Assembly: GCA_045595395.1 (NCBI GenBank)
Contig: JAZOAH010000008.1
Location: 49,886-113,885 of the forward strand
Origin: CAKSHC01 sp045595395
GTDB lineage: Bacteria; Bacillota; Clostridia; Oscillospirales; UMGS1783
Length of the DNA stretch: 64,000 bases
Direction of reading: 5' to 3'
Shown: positions 25,026 through 33,031 of the stretch, piece by piece
How the letters are laid out: the number at the start of each line of letters is the position of its first letter
Numbering within the stretch: position 1 is the first letter of the stretch
The notes under the pieces: model-generated
Seen by the model: only the letters and a program-made list of their open reading frames with translations
The model's database searches: none
What the model was told of the DNA's origin: nothing
Program-made: the position numbers and the translations under genes

Positions 25026-25600
25026 ATGAGAACATCCGACACATTGGATTCGCCCTCTGCGGCTCTTTTTGCACCTTCTCGCAGGTCATTCCGCAAATAC
25101 AAGCGCTTTGCGATCTCGGCCATGATGTTATACCCATCATGTCCTATCATGCGTACCGAACTGACACCCGATTCGGCAAAGCTGCCGAGCATATTCAAAA
25201 AATAGAAACGATCACCGGCCACCCCGTTTTGCACACCATTGACCAGGTTGAGCCGATCGGTCCGAAGAAGATGTTGGATATCCTGGTCGTTGCCCCCTGT
25301 ACCGGCAATACGCTGGGAAAATTGGCCGCCGGTATTTATGATACGCCCGTCACCTTAGCCGTCAAGTCCCATCTGCGCAACGCTCGACCTGTCGTCATTG
25401 CCGTATCCACCAACGACGGCCTCTCGGGCAGTGCACGGAATATCGGCTTTTTGCAAAACCTGAAACATGTGTACTTTGTCCCATATTCTCAGGACGATCC
25501 CATCAAAAAGCCCATGTCCTTGGTGGCTCACATGGATATGATCCCTCAAACCATAACACAAGCCTTACAAGGAAAACAGATCCAGCCAATGCTCGCCTAA
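25022..25600 (+). CDS. dpaB: Dipicolinate synthase subunit B
   Basis: DpaB (SpoVFB) is a flavoprotein-like subunit of dipicolinate synthase. The 192-residue sequence shows IGFALCGSFCTFSQVIPQI at the N-terminus and VVAPCTGNTLGKLAAGIYDTPV in the middle. PVVIAVSTNDGLSGSARNIG follows. These are typical of the family, which resembles phosphopantothenoylcysteine decarboxylases. The ATGA overlap with dpaA and the absence of other lysine-pathway genes indicate a dedicated sporulation unit. Its presence argues that the organism makes heat-resistant spores. Confidence 0.94.
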   Translation: MNENIRHIGFALCGSFCTFSQVIPQIQALCDLGHDVIPIMSYHAYRTDTRFGKAAEHIQKIETITGHPVLHTIDQVEPIGPKKMLDILVVAPCTGNTLGKLAAGIYDTPVTLAVKSHLRNARPVVIAVSTNDGLSGSARNIGFLQNLKHVYFVPYSQDDPIKKPMSLVAHMDMIPQTITQALQGKQIQPMLA

Positions 25601-25632
25601 AGGCACCGCCACAGGCGGGCCTACATAATATG

Positions 25633-25661
25633 TTGAATTTTCATCAAACATCTGCTACAAT
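25633..25661 (+). promoter_or_regulatory. Sigma-A promoter with extended -10 for the unknown gene at 25678
   Basis: TTGAAT (25633-25638), a 17-nt spacer and TACAAT (25656-25661) with TGC just before it. This decides the start: a transcript beginning near 25668 can only use ATG 25678. Confidence 0.7.
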
Positions 25662-25677
25662 AGCTACGGGTGATAAC

Positions 25678-26280
25678 ATGATCAACAGTACACGTGCCAT
25701 CTTTTATGAGCGTCAGAAAAAATTTAATATTGTGGAAAAACTGGCCAATCGGCTGCCGGCAGCTAAAAAATTACCGAAAGAGCATCTGTATCATGGGCAA
25801 CGCCGGGCGGCCGACCTGCTTTTGAAAAAGGGACAGGTTGTCATGGCCTGCGTCGCCGAAGCCGATCCGGCGCTGATGCAACCCGGCAAAAGCATCTGCG
25901 AAGCCTCCGTCGTCTACAGCATTGATGAGATCTTTGATGAAATGCCCTCGCTGCTGGCTCATGTTGCCATTACCGTAACTTCCATTCGGGAAAACCCCGA
26001 TCTCGGCACCGAATACACGCTCCTGGTCGATTGTATGGATGCTAAAACCAACTATCGACTCAGCCTTCCCGTCCCTAAGGACATTAGTTACGACAAAGAT
26101 GTTTTTCTCACCACACTCTACGTCAATCCCGCCCATCTCCCCTTACCGATGCTCTATCGCGGATTTTTCCCCATCCTGATCTGCCCGGAACAAACACCCT
26201 ACGCCATGGTCCTCCCGGCCCATTACTGGTCCGAGGAAATGAAAGCAGCCTGGCTGGAAGAACGAGATCATAACGCATAA
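25678..26280 (+). CDS. Conserved hypothetical cytoplasmic protein, 200 aa
   Basis: I do not recognise this protein. ATG 25678 follows GGTGATAAC and a consensus promoter; a longer reading frame from 25630 starts before the transcription start. The sequence has an N-terminal basic segment (FYERQKKFNIVEKLANRLPAAKKLPKEH). It continues with mixed alpha/beta sequence, ALLVDCMDAKTN-like strands and several Pro-rich turns near the C-terminus (LPLPMLYRGFFPILICPEQTPYA). No signal peptide or membrane segment is present. It lies behind dpaB but has its own vegetative promoter, so a spore role is not implied. A strong terminator follows. Confidence 0.6.
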   Translation: MINSTRAIFYERQKKFNIVEKLANRLPAAKKLPKEHLYHGQRRAADLLLKKGQVVMACVAEADPALMQPGKSICEASVVYSIDEIFDEMPSLLAHVAITVTSIRENPDLGTEYTLLVDCMDAKTNYRLSLPVPKDISYDKDVFLTTLYVNPAHLPLPMLYRGFFPILICPEQTPYAMVLPAHYWSEEMKAAWLEERDHNA

Positions 26281-26310
26281 AAACCGGAAGGCAAAAGCCT
26301 TCCGGTTTTT
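26279..26310. terminator. Bidirectional terminator between the unknown gene and folD
   Basis: A 14-bp perfect stem (26279-26292 with 26297-26310), an AAAA loop, and A/T runs at both ends. It serves both convergent transcripts; its left arm includes the stop codon of the upstream gene. Confidence 0.93.
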
Positions 26311-26312
26311 CT

Positions 26313-27161
26313 TTATTTGTTTTGCAACTGAGCGGCACGCAAGGTGTTTTCCAACAGCGTCGTGATGGTCATCGGACCAACACCGCCGGGCACCGGTGTA
26401 ATATACGACGCCTTTGCCTCAACGTTCGCAAAATCCACATCGCCGCACAACTTACCGTTTTGATCACGGTTGATGCCGACATCAATGACCACCGCTCCAT
26501 CCTTTACCATATCAGCCGTAACAAATTTTGCACGCCCTACTGCAGCAATCAAGATATCAGCCTGCCGAGTGATCTGTGCCAAATCCTTGGTGCGGGAATG
26601 ACAAATGCTGACCGTGGCATGGCGGTGTAGCATCAGCATGGCCTGCGGCTTGCCAACGATATTGCTTCTTCCGATGATCACGCAATGCTTGCCGGCGATC
26701 TCGATCCCGCTTCTATCCAAAAGCGTCATAACACCAGCCGGCGTACAGGGCAGAAAATCGAAATCACCGATCATGATCTTGCCCACATTAGCCGGATGAA
26801 AAGCATCCACATCCTTACGAGGATCAATCGCATGGATCACAGCCGTTTCGTCAATATGCTTGGGTAACGGCAACTGCACCAGAATGCCGTTAACTCGCTC
26901 ATCCTTATTTAACTGCTCTACCAGTTCCAATAATTGCTCTTGTGTGGTTTCCTCCGGCAGCGCATATTGAAAAGACTCAATACCGACATCCGTGCATGCC
27001 TTATGTTTATTGGCGACATACACCTTGGATGCGCTGTCTTCACCAACGATAATAACCGCCAGCCCAGTCGAAACACCACTCTCTTGCAGCTGCTGCACCT
27101 TTATACGAATATCCGCACGACAGGATGCCGCTATCGCTTTGCCGTCAATGATCTGCGCCAT
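26313..27161 (-). CDS. folD: Bifunctional methylenetetrahydrofolate dehydrogenase / cyclohydrolase
   Basis: FolD interconverts methylene-, methenyl- and 10-formyl-tetrahydrofolate. Motifs are VIIVGEDSASKVYVANKHKAC with the catalytic Lys/Tyr region, ILVQLPLPKHIDE and IIGRSNIVGKPQAMLML for NADP binding. TPVPGGVGPMTITTLLENT lies near the C-terminus. Length of 282 residues is normal. It overlaps the end of lgt by 17 nt and its GGAGG ribosome binding site lies inside lgt, so they are coupled. Confidence 0.95.
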   Translation of the reverse strand: MAQIIDGKAIAASCRADIRIKVQQLQESGVSTGLAVIIVGEDSASKVYVANKHKACTDVGIESFQYALPEETTQEQLLELVEQLNKDERVNGILVQLPLPKHIDETAVIHAIDPRKDVDAFHPANVGKIMIGDFDFLPCTPAGVMTLLDRSGIEIAGKHCVIIGRSNIVGKPQAMLMLHRHATVSICHSRTKDLAQITRQADILIAAVGRAKFVTADMVKDGAVVIDVGINRDQNGKLCGDVDFANVEAKASYITPVPGGVGPMTITTLLENTLRAAQLQNK

Positions 27162-28098
27162 CTTGCTTTTCCTCCGTCATCGTCTCTTCTGCCTGAGCCT
27201 CCTCTTGCGGGAGCTCATACATCGGCGTATAGTCTTGATCGGCTGCCGCCTGATTGCGCTCCTTGCGTGATGTGCGAGGCACATATTCAAAACTGACAGC
27301 GCCTACCTTTTTCACTTCAATAAACTTAACAATCAACACAAACGCACAGATGACAAAGACGGTAAAGGCAACCAATTGATGAATCGGCAGAGAACCAAGC
27401 GTTTCAATATACTTGGTGTCACGCAAGCCTTCCATCCAGCCACGTCCAAGCCCATACCAACCCATATAGATCAGCGCGATCTGACCCGGGAATTTGCGAT
27501 ACTTTTTCGAAATGATATGCAATGCAATAAAGCCGATCAGATTCCACAAGATCTCATACAAGAACAGCGGATGCACCGTTTTATTGCCGATCTGCATACC
27601 CCACGGTAACGAGGTGGCCACACCGTAAACTTCACGGTTGATGAAATTACCCCAGCGCCCCACGATCTGACCGATCATAAAGCCCATCGCCACAAGATCT
27701 AACACATTACCCAAGCGCAACTTCTTAAATCGACAGAAGAAAATTATAAATATCCCAACAAAGAAAATGCCGCCGTAGATGGCCAATCCACCTTCCCGAA
27801 TGGCAAAAATATCGGCAAATTTCGTAATCTCACCCGCCGGAGCAAAGGCACAATACCACAGACGAGCCCCAACAATGCCGATCGGAACACCAAAGATCAG
27901 GCCATCAAGCAGGTCATTATTGGTGATATAAAACTGCTTGGCACGACGGCTGCAGTATATGTACGCCAGCACGACACCGGCGCAAATAAATACTGCATAA
28001 AAGAAGATATTAAAACCAAAAACCGTAAAATAATTAGGGAAATCAAACTCCCAGCCCAAGCGTGGAAATGCAATGGGCGAATCGCCTACATTGATCAT
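27145..28098 (-). CDS. lgt: Prolipoprotein diacylglyceryl transferase
   Basis: Lgt transfers diacylglycerol from phosphatidylglycerol to the lipobox cysteine. Seven-helix membrane protein with the family signatures GGLAIYGGIF and GRWGNFINREVYG (catalytic Arg). I chose ATG 28098 (MINVGDSPIAFPRLG) with AAAGGAGG upstream; it gives 317 residues. The hydrophilic C-terminal tail of about 55 residues, with PRTSRKERNQAA and acidic stretches, is longer than usual. The partner enzyme LspA is encoded at 47337. Confidence 0.93.
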   Translation of the reverse strand: MINVGDSPIAFPRLGWEFDFPNYFTVFGFNIFFYAVFICAGVVLAYIYCSRRAKQFYITNNDLLDGLIFGVPIGIVGARLWYCAFAPAGEITKFADIFAIREGGLAIYGGIFFVGIFIIFFCRFKKLRLGNVLDLVAMGFMIGQIVGRWGNFINREVYGVATSLPWGMQIGNKTVHPLFLYEILWNLIGFIALHIISKKYRKFPGQIALIYMGWYGLGRGWMEGLRDTKYIETLGSLPIHQLVAFTVFVICAFVLIVKFIEVKKVGAVSFEYVPRTSRKERNQAAADQDYTPMYELPQEEAQAEETMTEEKQDGADH

Positions 28099-28117
28099 AA
28101 ATAAAACCTCCTTTATT

Positions 28118-29389
28118 TTAAGCCGGTAAAATAATAGACAAAGCGCAATGGTCCTGCGTAAAGTGTGTTGCAAGCCACCGTTCACAATCCTGCATCGTCA
28201 CCGATTGGTAGATGTTCATATACTCCGCAAAATCCACACCAAGAAAATCAAGATCCATAAAGGTCATTGCCGTGTTTTCAACACTATTGAGTTTTTGCAT
28301 GTTCCGACCGTATATCTTATTTTTCGCCCGCCGAAAACTGTCGGCGTCCATGCCCTGTTTCTTTGCCTGATCCAGAGTAGTCCTTACCTGCTCTAAAATG
28401 GCGTCCGGATCCTCCGCTTCGCCACCGATCAGACTGGCGCCAAAACCGTAACCGCCATAATACGCCGCTGAAAAATCATGATTGATCACACCGGCCTGAT
28501 ACAGATCGCCATAAAAATCACTGGAATGTCCAAAGAGCATATCCAGCACGATTTCCGACATAGCCTCTTTTTTCACCGCCTGAGCACCCACGGACGCCTC
28601 CGGATCTTTAAAACCAATCAAAAACTGCGGCTTGGCAACTGCTCGCTTTTCTACCACACGCTTAGCCTTGACGGCATCGGGCTCATCTGTCAGCTTCCGC
28701 TTGACCGGAGACACCGGTCTATGCTCTAAATATCGCTCACACAACAACTGCACCTTGATAGGATCGACATCACCGCACACAACGATTCCCATATTGGACG
28801 GATTGTAAAAGGTATTGTAGCAAGCGTAGAGCATCTCCGGCGTAATCCGTGCAATCGATTCGACCGTTCCCGCCGTATCAATACGAGCCGGATTGTTATG
28901 AAACATGGACTGCATGACATTCATCACGACCCGCCAATCCGGATCATCGTCATACATTTTGATCTCCTGCCCTATGATCCCTTGCTCCTTAGCCACCGTT
29001 TCCTCGGTAAAATAAGGATGCGCCACAAAATCAAGCAATATCTCAAACGATTCCTCAAACCGCTCAGTACAGGAGAACAAATACACCGTTTTATCCGAAC
29101 TGGTAAAGGCATTGGCATTGGCGCCGGTACGTGAATATCGCGTAAATGCGTCTTCCTTCTCCCCCTCAAACAATTTATGCTCCAAAAAATGAGCCGTGCC
29201 GTCAGGAATAGCAAAAGAAGCTGCGCCGTCAATCGGATCACATACCGTATCCATCGACCCGTAATTGGTGCCGAACATCGCATAGATCTTTGAATGTCCA
29301 GGCTTTGAGATGACCGTGACCGGATAACCCGACTTAGTCGTAAATCGATAATATGTCTCGCCGGAGAGTCCACAGTTATATTTGGTCAT
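28118..29389 (-). CDS. ymfH: M16 family zinc peptidase, YmfH-like (active partner)
   Basis: The 423-residue protein carries the inverted zinc motif HxxEH as HFLEHKLFE at about residue 63, with the distal Glu about 75 residues later. It is therefore likely catalytic. The adjacent gene encodes the M16 paralogue without this motif. In B. subtilis the ymfF-ymfH pair is linked to 5-aminopentanol modification of EF-P; that assignment is by neighbourhood and homology only. ATG 29389 follows GGGAGGGG. It overlaps the upstream gene by 14 nt. Confidence 0.85.
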   Translation of the reverse strand: MTKYNCGLSGETYYRFTTKSGYPVTVISKPGHSKIYAMFGTNYGSMDTVCDPIDGAASFAIPDGTAHFLEHKLFEGEKEDAFTRYSRTGANANAFTSSDKTVYLFSCTERFEESFEILLDFVAHPYFTEETVAKEQGIIGQEIKMYDDDPDWRVVMNVMQSMFHNNPARIDTAGTVESIARITPEMLYACYNTFYNPSNMGIVVCGDVDPIKVQLLCERYLEHRPVSPVKRKLTDEPDAVKAKRVVEKRAVAKPQFLIGFKDPEASVGAQAVKKEAMSEIVLDMLFGHSSDFYGDLYQAGVINHDFSAAYYGGYGFGASLIGGEAEDPDAILEQVRTTLDQAKKQGMDADSFRRAKNKIYGRNMQKLNSVENTAMTFMDLDFLGVDFAEYMNIYQSVTMQDCERWLATHFTQDHCALSIILPA

Positions 29390-30632
29390 GACTTTCCCCT
29401 CCCTTGAGCACATATACCGTTACAAGACGCACCGTCTTGGCAACTGCCTGAACATCGGCCGCCTCTAATTTCTCAAGCTGCGCCAATACCGACTCTACGT
29501 CAGCATCCTTTCCTAACAACGTCTGTGATATAGCATAATCTTCAATCTGCCCCATCGAATCAGCCATCGACCGCAGACTGTTTACATACGCTTTCTTAGC
29601 CGCCGTCAGATCCGCTTGCGTAAAGCGACCCTGCTTTACGGCATCCAACTGAGCCAAAATCTCAGCCTTTGCCGCCTCGATCTTCTCGGGCATCACGCCC
29701 GAATAGACGGTCATCATATTCTTATGTTTCTCAGCCGTTGCCGTGCAGTAATAGCACAATGAAAGCTTTTCACGCACGTTCATAAACAACAGCGAACTCG
29801 GGCTGGCGCCAAACAGAATCACAAACAGCCGCTGCGCAACCTCGTCAACCTCTCTATCAAAACAGAAACCCATCGACAGTTTTGCCTGCTCAACCGGATA
29901 GTTTTCTTCATATTCGCGTACCGGCCCGACCGGGATCCATGCCGTCGTCAAGACCGTCTGCTCCCGCTGTTGGTCAAACATTGGGGCAAAAACCTCGGAA
30001 ATCTGTTTGGCATCCATCCGTCCGAATCCATAGATCTCCACAACAGCTCGCCGCATATAATCACAGTAAAACTCATACAAGGAGGCCGCATCAATTTGCT
30101 CAACAATATCTTTATCGCCGCATTCATAGACCTCGTAAGGCTGACCCTGCGCCGTCAATTCGCCGCAACGGCGTAAGGCATACAGTCGTTTATCATTAAT
30201 GCGCCCGTCGATCATATCGCACAGATTTTTCTTCTCACGCATCACGGCCGATGCTGAGAAAACACCTTCTACCAACAGCGGCTCAAATACTATCTTTCGC
30301 AACAGTTCCATTGCCCGTTCGGCGATATCCTTTTCCGGTACAAAAGCCGGATCCAAAAATTCAAAACAGAAAGTCATCAGATGACTGTCGCCCTTCTTGC
30401 GCAACATCACATTCAACTGGGCGCCATATAACTCATCTAATGCCCTTGCCAAGGAAATAACATTAGGATATGCCGCACATCCGGTCTTAAGCACCATAGA
30501 CAGCAGCGTCGCATAGGACGCCGTGCGTGCATCCAACGGCATAATGAAGCTGATGGCCACCTGATCGGTCTTAAATTTATCCATGGGCAGCATGTTCAAA
30601 TGAACCGCCGGAGCCAGTTGTTCTCGTATCAT
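29376..30632 (-). CDS. ymfF: M16 family peptidase-like protein, YmfF-like (inactive partner)
   Basis: This 418-residue protein has the M16 two-lobe architecture but no HxxEH: the corresponding region reads CAAYPNVISLARALDELYGAQ. M16 heterodimers typically pair one zinc-binding and one glycine-rich subunit. The C-terminal lobe is present, with SSLLFMNVREKLSLCYYC. It starts from a consensus promoter with GCGGAGGAT as ribosome binding site and is cotranscribed with the ymfH-like gene. EF-P itself is not in the window. Confidence 0.82.
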   Translation of the reverse strand: MIREQLAPAVHLNMLPMDKFKTDQVAISFIMPLDARTASYATLLSMVLKTGCAAYPNVISLARALDELYGAQLNVMLRKKGDSHLMTFCFEFLDPAFVPEKDIAERAMELLRKIVFEPLLVEGVFSASAVMREKKNLCDMIDGRINDKRLYALRRCGELTAQGQPYEVYECGDKDIVEQIDAASLYEFYCDYMRRAVVEIYGFGRMDAKQISEVFAPMFDQQREQTVLTTAWIPVGPVREYEENYPVEQAKLSMGFCFDREVDEVAQRLFVILFGASPSSLLFMNVREKLSLCYYCTATAEKHKNMMTVYSGVMPEKIEAAKAEILAQLDAVKQGRFTQADLTAAKKAYVNSLRSMADSMGQIEDYAISQTLLGKDADVESVLAQLEKLEAADVQAVAKTVRLVTVYVLKGGESHDQI

Positions 30633-30659
30633 GGTATCCTCCGCATTGTTATATCTATT

Positions 30660-30688
30660 ATTTTATCCGCAAACAGCTTAAAAGTCAA
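30660..30688 (-). promoter_or_regulatory. Sigma-A promoter of the ymfF-ymfH operon
   Basis: On the minus strand TTGACT (30688-30683), a 17-nt spacer and TAAAAT (30665-30660). Confidence 0.72.
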
Positions 30689-30732
30689 TTATATCAGCAG
30701 ATTCTCTCTTATCTTTCCATAAAAAATCATCC

Positions 30733-31590
30733 TTATCGGTCGGTCAAAAAGCCGTAGCCTGATATTTCTGATGTGCTGGACGCAATGAAAAAGGCCTTTG
30801 GGTCAGCCTCAAAAACGATCTTTCTCAATCGTGTCAACTCATAAGCATAGACCACGCACAAAATAATGTCCCGATCCTTTCGGCAATAACTGCCTCTGCC
30901 GTATAAGACCGTTGCGCCTCGTCCCAATTTCTTCAGTATCTGCAGTTCGATCTGTTCGCTTTGGGCTGAAATAATAAAGCATATCGTTCCCTTTTCGGTA
31001 TGCGATAAGATGTAGTCGATCGTTTCTGACGCCGTAAAAACCAAGATCAGAGAATACAGCGCCCCGGGTATATCCCGATGGACAAAAATTGTGCCGATGA
31101 GTAAGATCAATCCATCGACAAACAAAAGAATCTTCCCCATCTTCCATCGCGGATTGCCAAGCCGAATCAAGTGTGAAAGAAGATCACTGCCGCCGGTCGT
31201 GATCCCCCTTTGAAAAATAATTGCCATCCCAATACCGGAAGCCAGACCGCCGAAAAGGCAGGCCAGGATCCGATCATTGGTCACCGCCGGCAGAAAGGCA
31301 AAAGCATCAACGGCAATGCCGGACATGACAGTGGCAATAATCGTCTTAATCAAAAAATGATGCCCCAGCCGCCGTATACTCATGATAAATAATGGTAGAT
31401 TGATCAGCACGATGCCAAGCCCAACAGACAGCCCCGTCAGTTCATTTAAGATAATACCTAATCCGGTAGCGCCTCCGGGAATCAAATCGCATGGAACAAG
31501 AAAAACATTAACCGAGATTCCGTATATGATGCAGCCAACAGCAATGGATAAGGCATCCATCACATATTCCTTGACCTGTTTTTTTTGCAT
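30733..31590 (-). CDS. YitT family membrane protein (DUF161 plus DUF2179)
   Basis: The N-terminal part has about five to six transmembrane helices. The family signatures are LVPCDLIPGGATGLGIIL near the start and RGITTGGSDLLSHLIR in the middle. The C-terminal soluble DUF2179 domain includes GRGATVLYGRGSYCRKDRDIILCVV. Function of the family is unknown. The start is uncertain: ATG 31590 (GGTGAT upstream) gives 285 residues, and an ATG ten codons later has AAGGAATATG upstream. It runs on from mrnC after 62 nt. Confidence 0.87.
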   Translation of the reverse strand: MQKKQVKEYVMDALSIAVGCIIYGISVNVFLVPCDLIPGGATGLGIILNELTGLSVGLGIVLINLPLFIMSIRRLGHHFLIKTIIATVMSGIAVDAFAFLPAVTNDRILACLFGGLASGIGMAIIFQRGITTGGSDLLSHLIRLGNPRWKMGKILLFVDGLILLIGTIFVHRDIPGALYSLILVFTASETIDYILSHTEKGTICFIISAQSEQIELQILKKLGRGATVLYGRGSYCRKDRDIILCVVYAYELTRLRKIVFEADPKAFFIASSTSEISGYGFLTDR

Positions 31591-31652
31591 ATGATCACCC
31601 GTATCAGTATCGGCAACATTTACTAGAATATACAAAAAGACAGATGATCCAA

Positions 31653-32042
31653 TCATCTGTCCTTTTGCTCTGAAAGATATTCAAATATCGGCTCAAATAA
31701 CTCCTGCAAGCGCTGCTGCCGCCCCATTAAGTCCAAATAACCAAAAACGGCTTCCAGTGCAGTCGCACGGTGATAATCGCCCATATCGGCATGGTGCGGT
31801 GTATGCGCCGGATTGGCGTTGCGTGCCCGCATAAAAATCGATTCCTCGTCCTGTTCCAGCATCGGGATCAGTACCTCGCAGGCTTTACTTTGCCGTGTAG
31901 CACTGACATAGTTCATGGCAAGCCGATGCATCTGTCCTGCCGGCAGTGCTGCTTGCGAAATCAGCGCACGGCGCACCATCAGTTCATACACGGCATCACC
32001 TTGATAAGCAAGGGTCAGTACATTCACCAAAAACGGATCCAT
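31653..32042 (-). CDS. mrnC: Mini-ribonuclease III
   Basis: MrnC is an RNase III-fold nuclease without a double-strand RNA-binding domain, and it matures 23S rRNA in B. subtilis. Motifs are LAYQGDAVYELMVR and, near the C-terminus, YHRATALEAVFGYLDL with the acidic catalytic residues. The length of 129 residues is typical. In Bacilli it follows cysS; here it follows recR after 9 nt, with TTGAGGTATAGG as ribosome binding site. Confidence 0.92.
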   Translation of the reverse strand: MDPFLVNVLTLAYQGDAVYELMVRRALISQAALPAGQMHRLAMNYVSATRQSKACEVLIPMLEQDEESIFMRARNANPAHTPHHADMGDYHRATALEAVFGYLDLMGRQQRLQELFEPIFEYLSEQKDR

Positions 32043-32051
32043 ACCTATACC

Positions 32052-32657
32052 TCAATCAATACTGCGACGGCCCTCAAAGGCACGAAGCAGCGTAACCTCA
32101 TCGGCATAGCGCAGGTCACCGCCGACTGGAATACCGTAGGCGATGCGAGTAACCTTAACATCCAACACCTTGAGCAGTTTATTGATATAGGTTGCCGTCA
32201 TTTCCCCTTCGATGGTGGGGTTGGTGGCCAAAATAATCTCCTTGACATCATCAGCGCCGGCACGAGTGATCAATTCCTTGATCTTCAACTGTTCCGGACC
32301 GACTCCATCCATCGGCGAAATAACACCATGCAGCACATGATATAATCCTTTATAATCACGGATACGTTCAAAGGAAACAATGTCCTGCGGCTGCTCTACC
32401 ACACAAATGCGAGAGTGATCTCGGCGCTCATCAGCACAGATCTCACACATATCCTCCTGTCCCGTCAAGCCAAAGCAGATCGGACAGGTCGAGGTGTGCT
32501 CCTTGGCATAGAGAAGTGCGCCGGCAAAGGCCTGCACCTCTTCCTTGGACATTTCAATCACCTCATATGCCAAGCGCTGTGCCGTTTTGGCACCAATGCC
32601 GGATAACTTGCGGAACTGCTCCGCTAAATTCTGCACCGGAGTATGAAAGGCACTCAT
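32052..32657 (-). CDS. recR: Recombination protein RecR
   Basis: RecR works with RecF and RecO to load RecA on gapped DNA. Helix-hairpin-helix LSGIGAKTAQRLAYEVI at the N-terminus, the four-cysteine zinc finger CPICFGLTGQEDMCEIC, and the Toprim domain with VVEQPQDIVSFE and HGVISPMDGVGPE. The 201 residues and the position behind ybaB and dnaX are standard. Confidence 0.97.
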   Translation of the reverse strand: MSAFHTPVQNLAEQFRKLSGIGAKTAQRLAYEVIEMSKEEVQAFAGALLYAKEHTSTCPICFGLTGQEDMCEICADERRDHSRICVVEQPQDIVSFERIRDYKGLYHVLHGVISPMDGVGPEQLKIKELITRAGADDVKEIILATNPTIEGEMTATYINKLLKVLDVKVTRIAYGIPVGGDLRYADEVTLLRAFEGRRSID

Positions 32658-32671
32658 TTACATTCTCCCAC

Positions 32672-33019
32672 TTAAAACATTCCGGGAAGACCCATACCGC
32701 TCAAACTGCCGGTGATCTGACCGAGTTCTTCCTCCGAAGCCTTGTCGATAGCCTCCATGACCTCATTAACAGCGGCACAAACCAAATCTTCCAGTGTTTC
32801 AGCATCGTCGGCATCAATAACATCCGGATCGATCTTGACCGACTGGATACGATGAGTACCCAGGGCAGTCACGGTAACAGCACCGCCACCGGACGATGCG
32901 CTGTATTCTCTTTCGGCAAGCTCAACCTGCTTAGCCTCCATCTCCTCCTGCATTCTCTTGAGTTTGTTGAGGGAACTGAGGCTGGGGCCGCCGGCATCCT
33001 TAGGAATTCTGACTTTCAT
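32672..33019 (-). CDS. ybaB: YbaB/EbfC family nucleoid-associated protein
   Basis: A small DNA-binding protein of 115 residues. The N-terminal region carries a helical segment with LNKLKRMQEEMEAKQVELAE. The core GGGAVTVTALGTHRIQSVKIDPDVID is diagnostic, and a glycine-rich C-terminus (GSLSGMGLPGMF) follows. It lies between dnaX and recR with gaps of 12 and 14 nt, as in most bacteria. A ribosome binding site AAGGAGAG lies upstream. Confidence 0.95.
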   Translation of the reverse strand: MKVRIPKDAGGPSLSSLNKLKRMQEEMEAKQVELAEREYSASSGGGAVTVTALGTHRIQSVKIDPDVIDADDAETLEDLVCAAVNEVMEAIDKASEEELGQITGSLSGMGLPGMF

Positions 33020-33031
33020 AAATCGCTCTCC

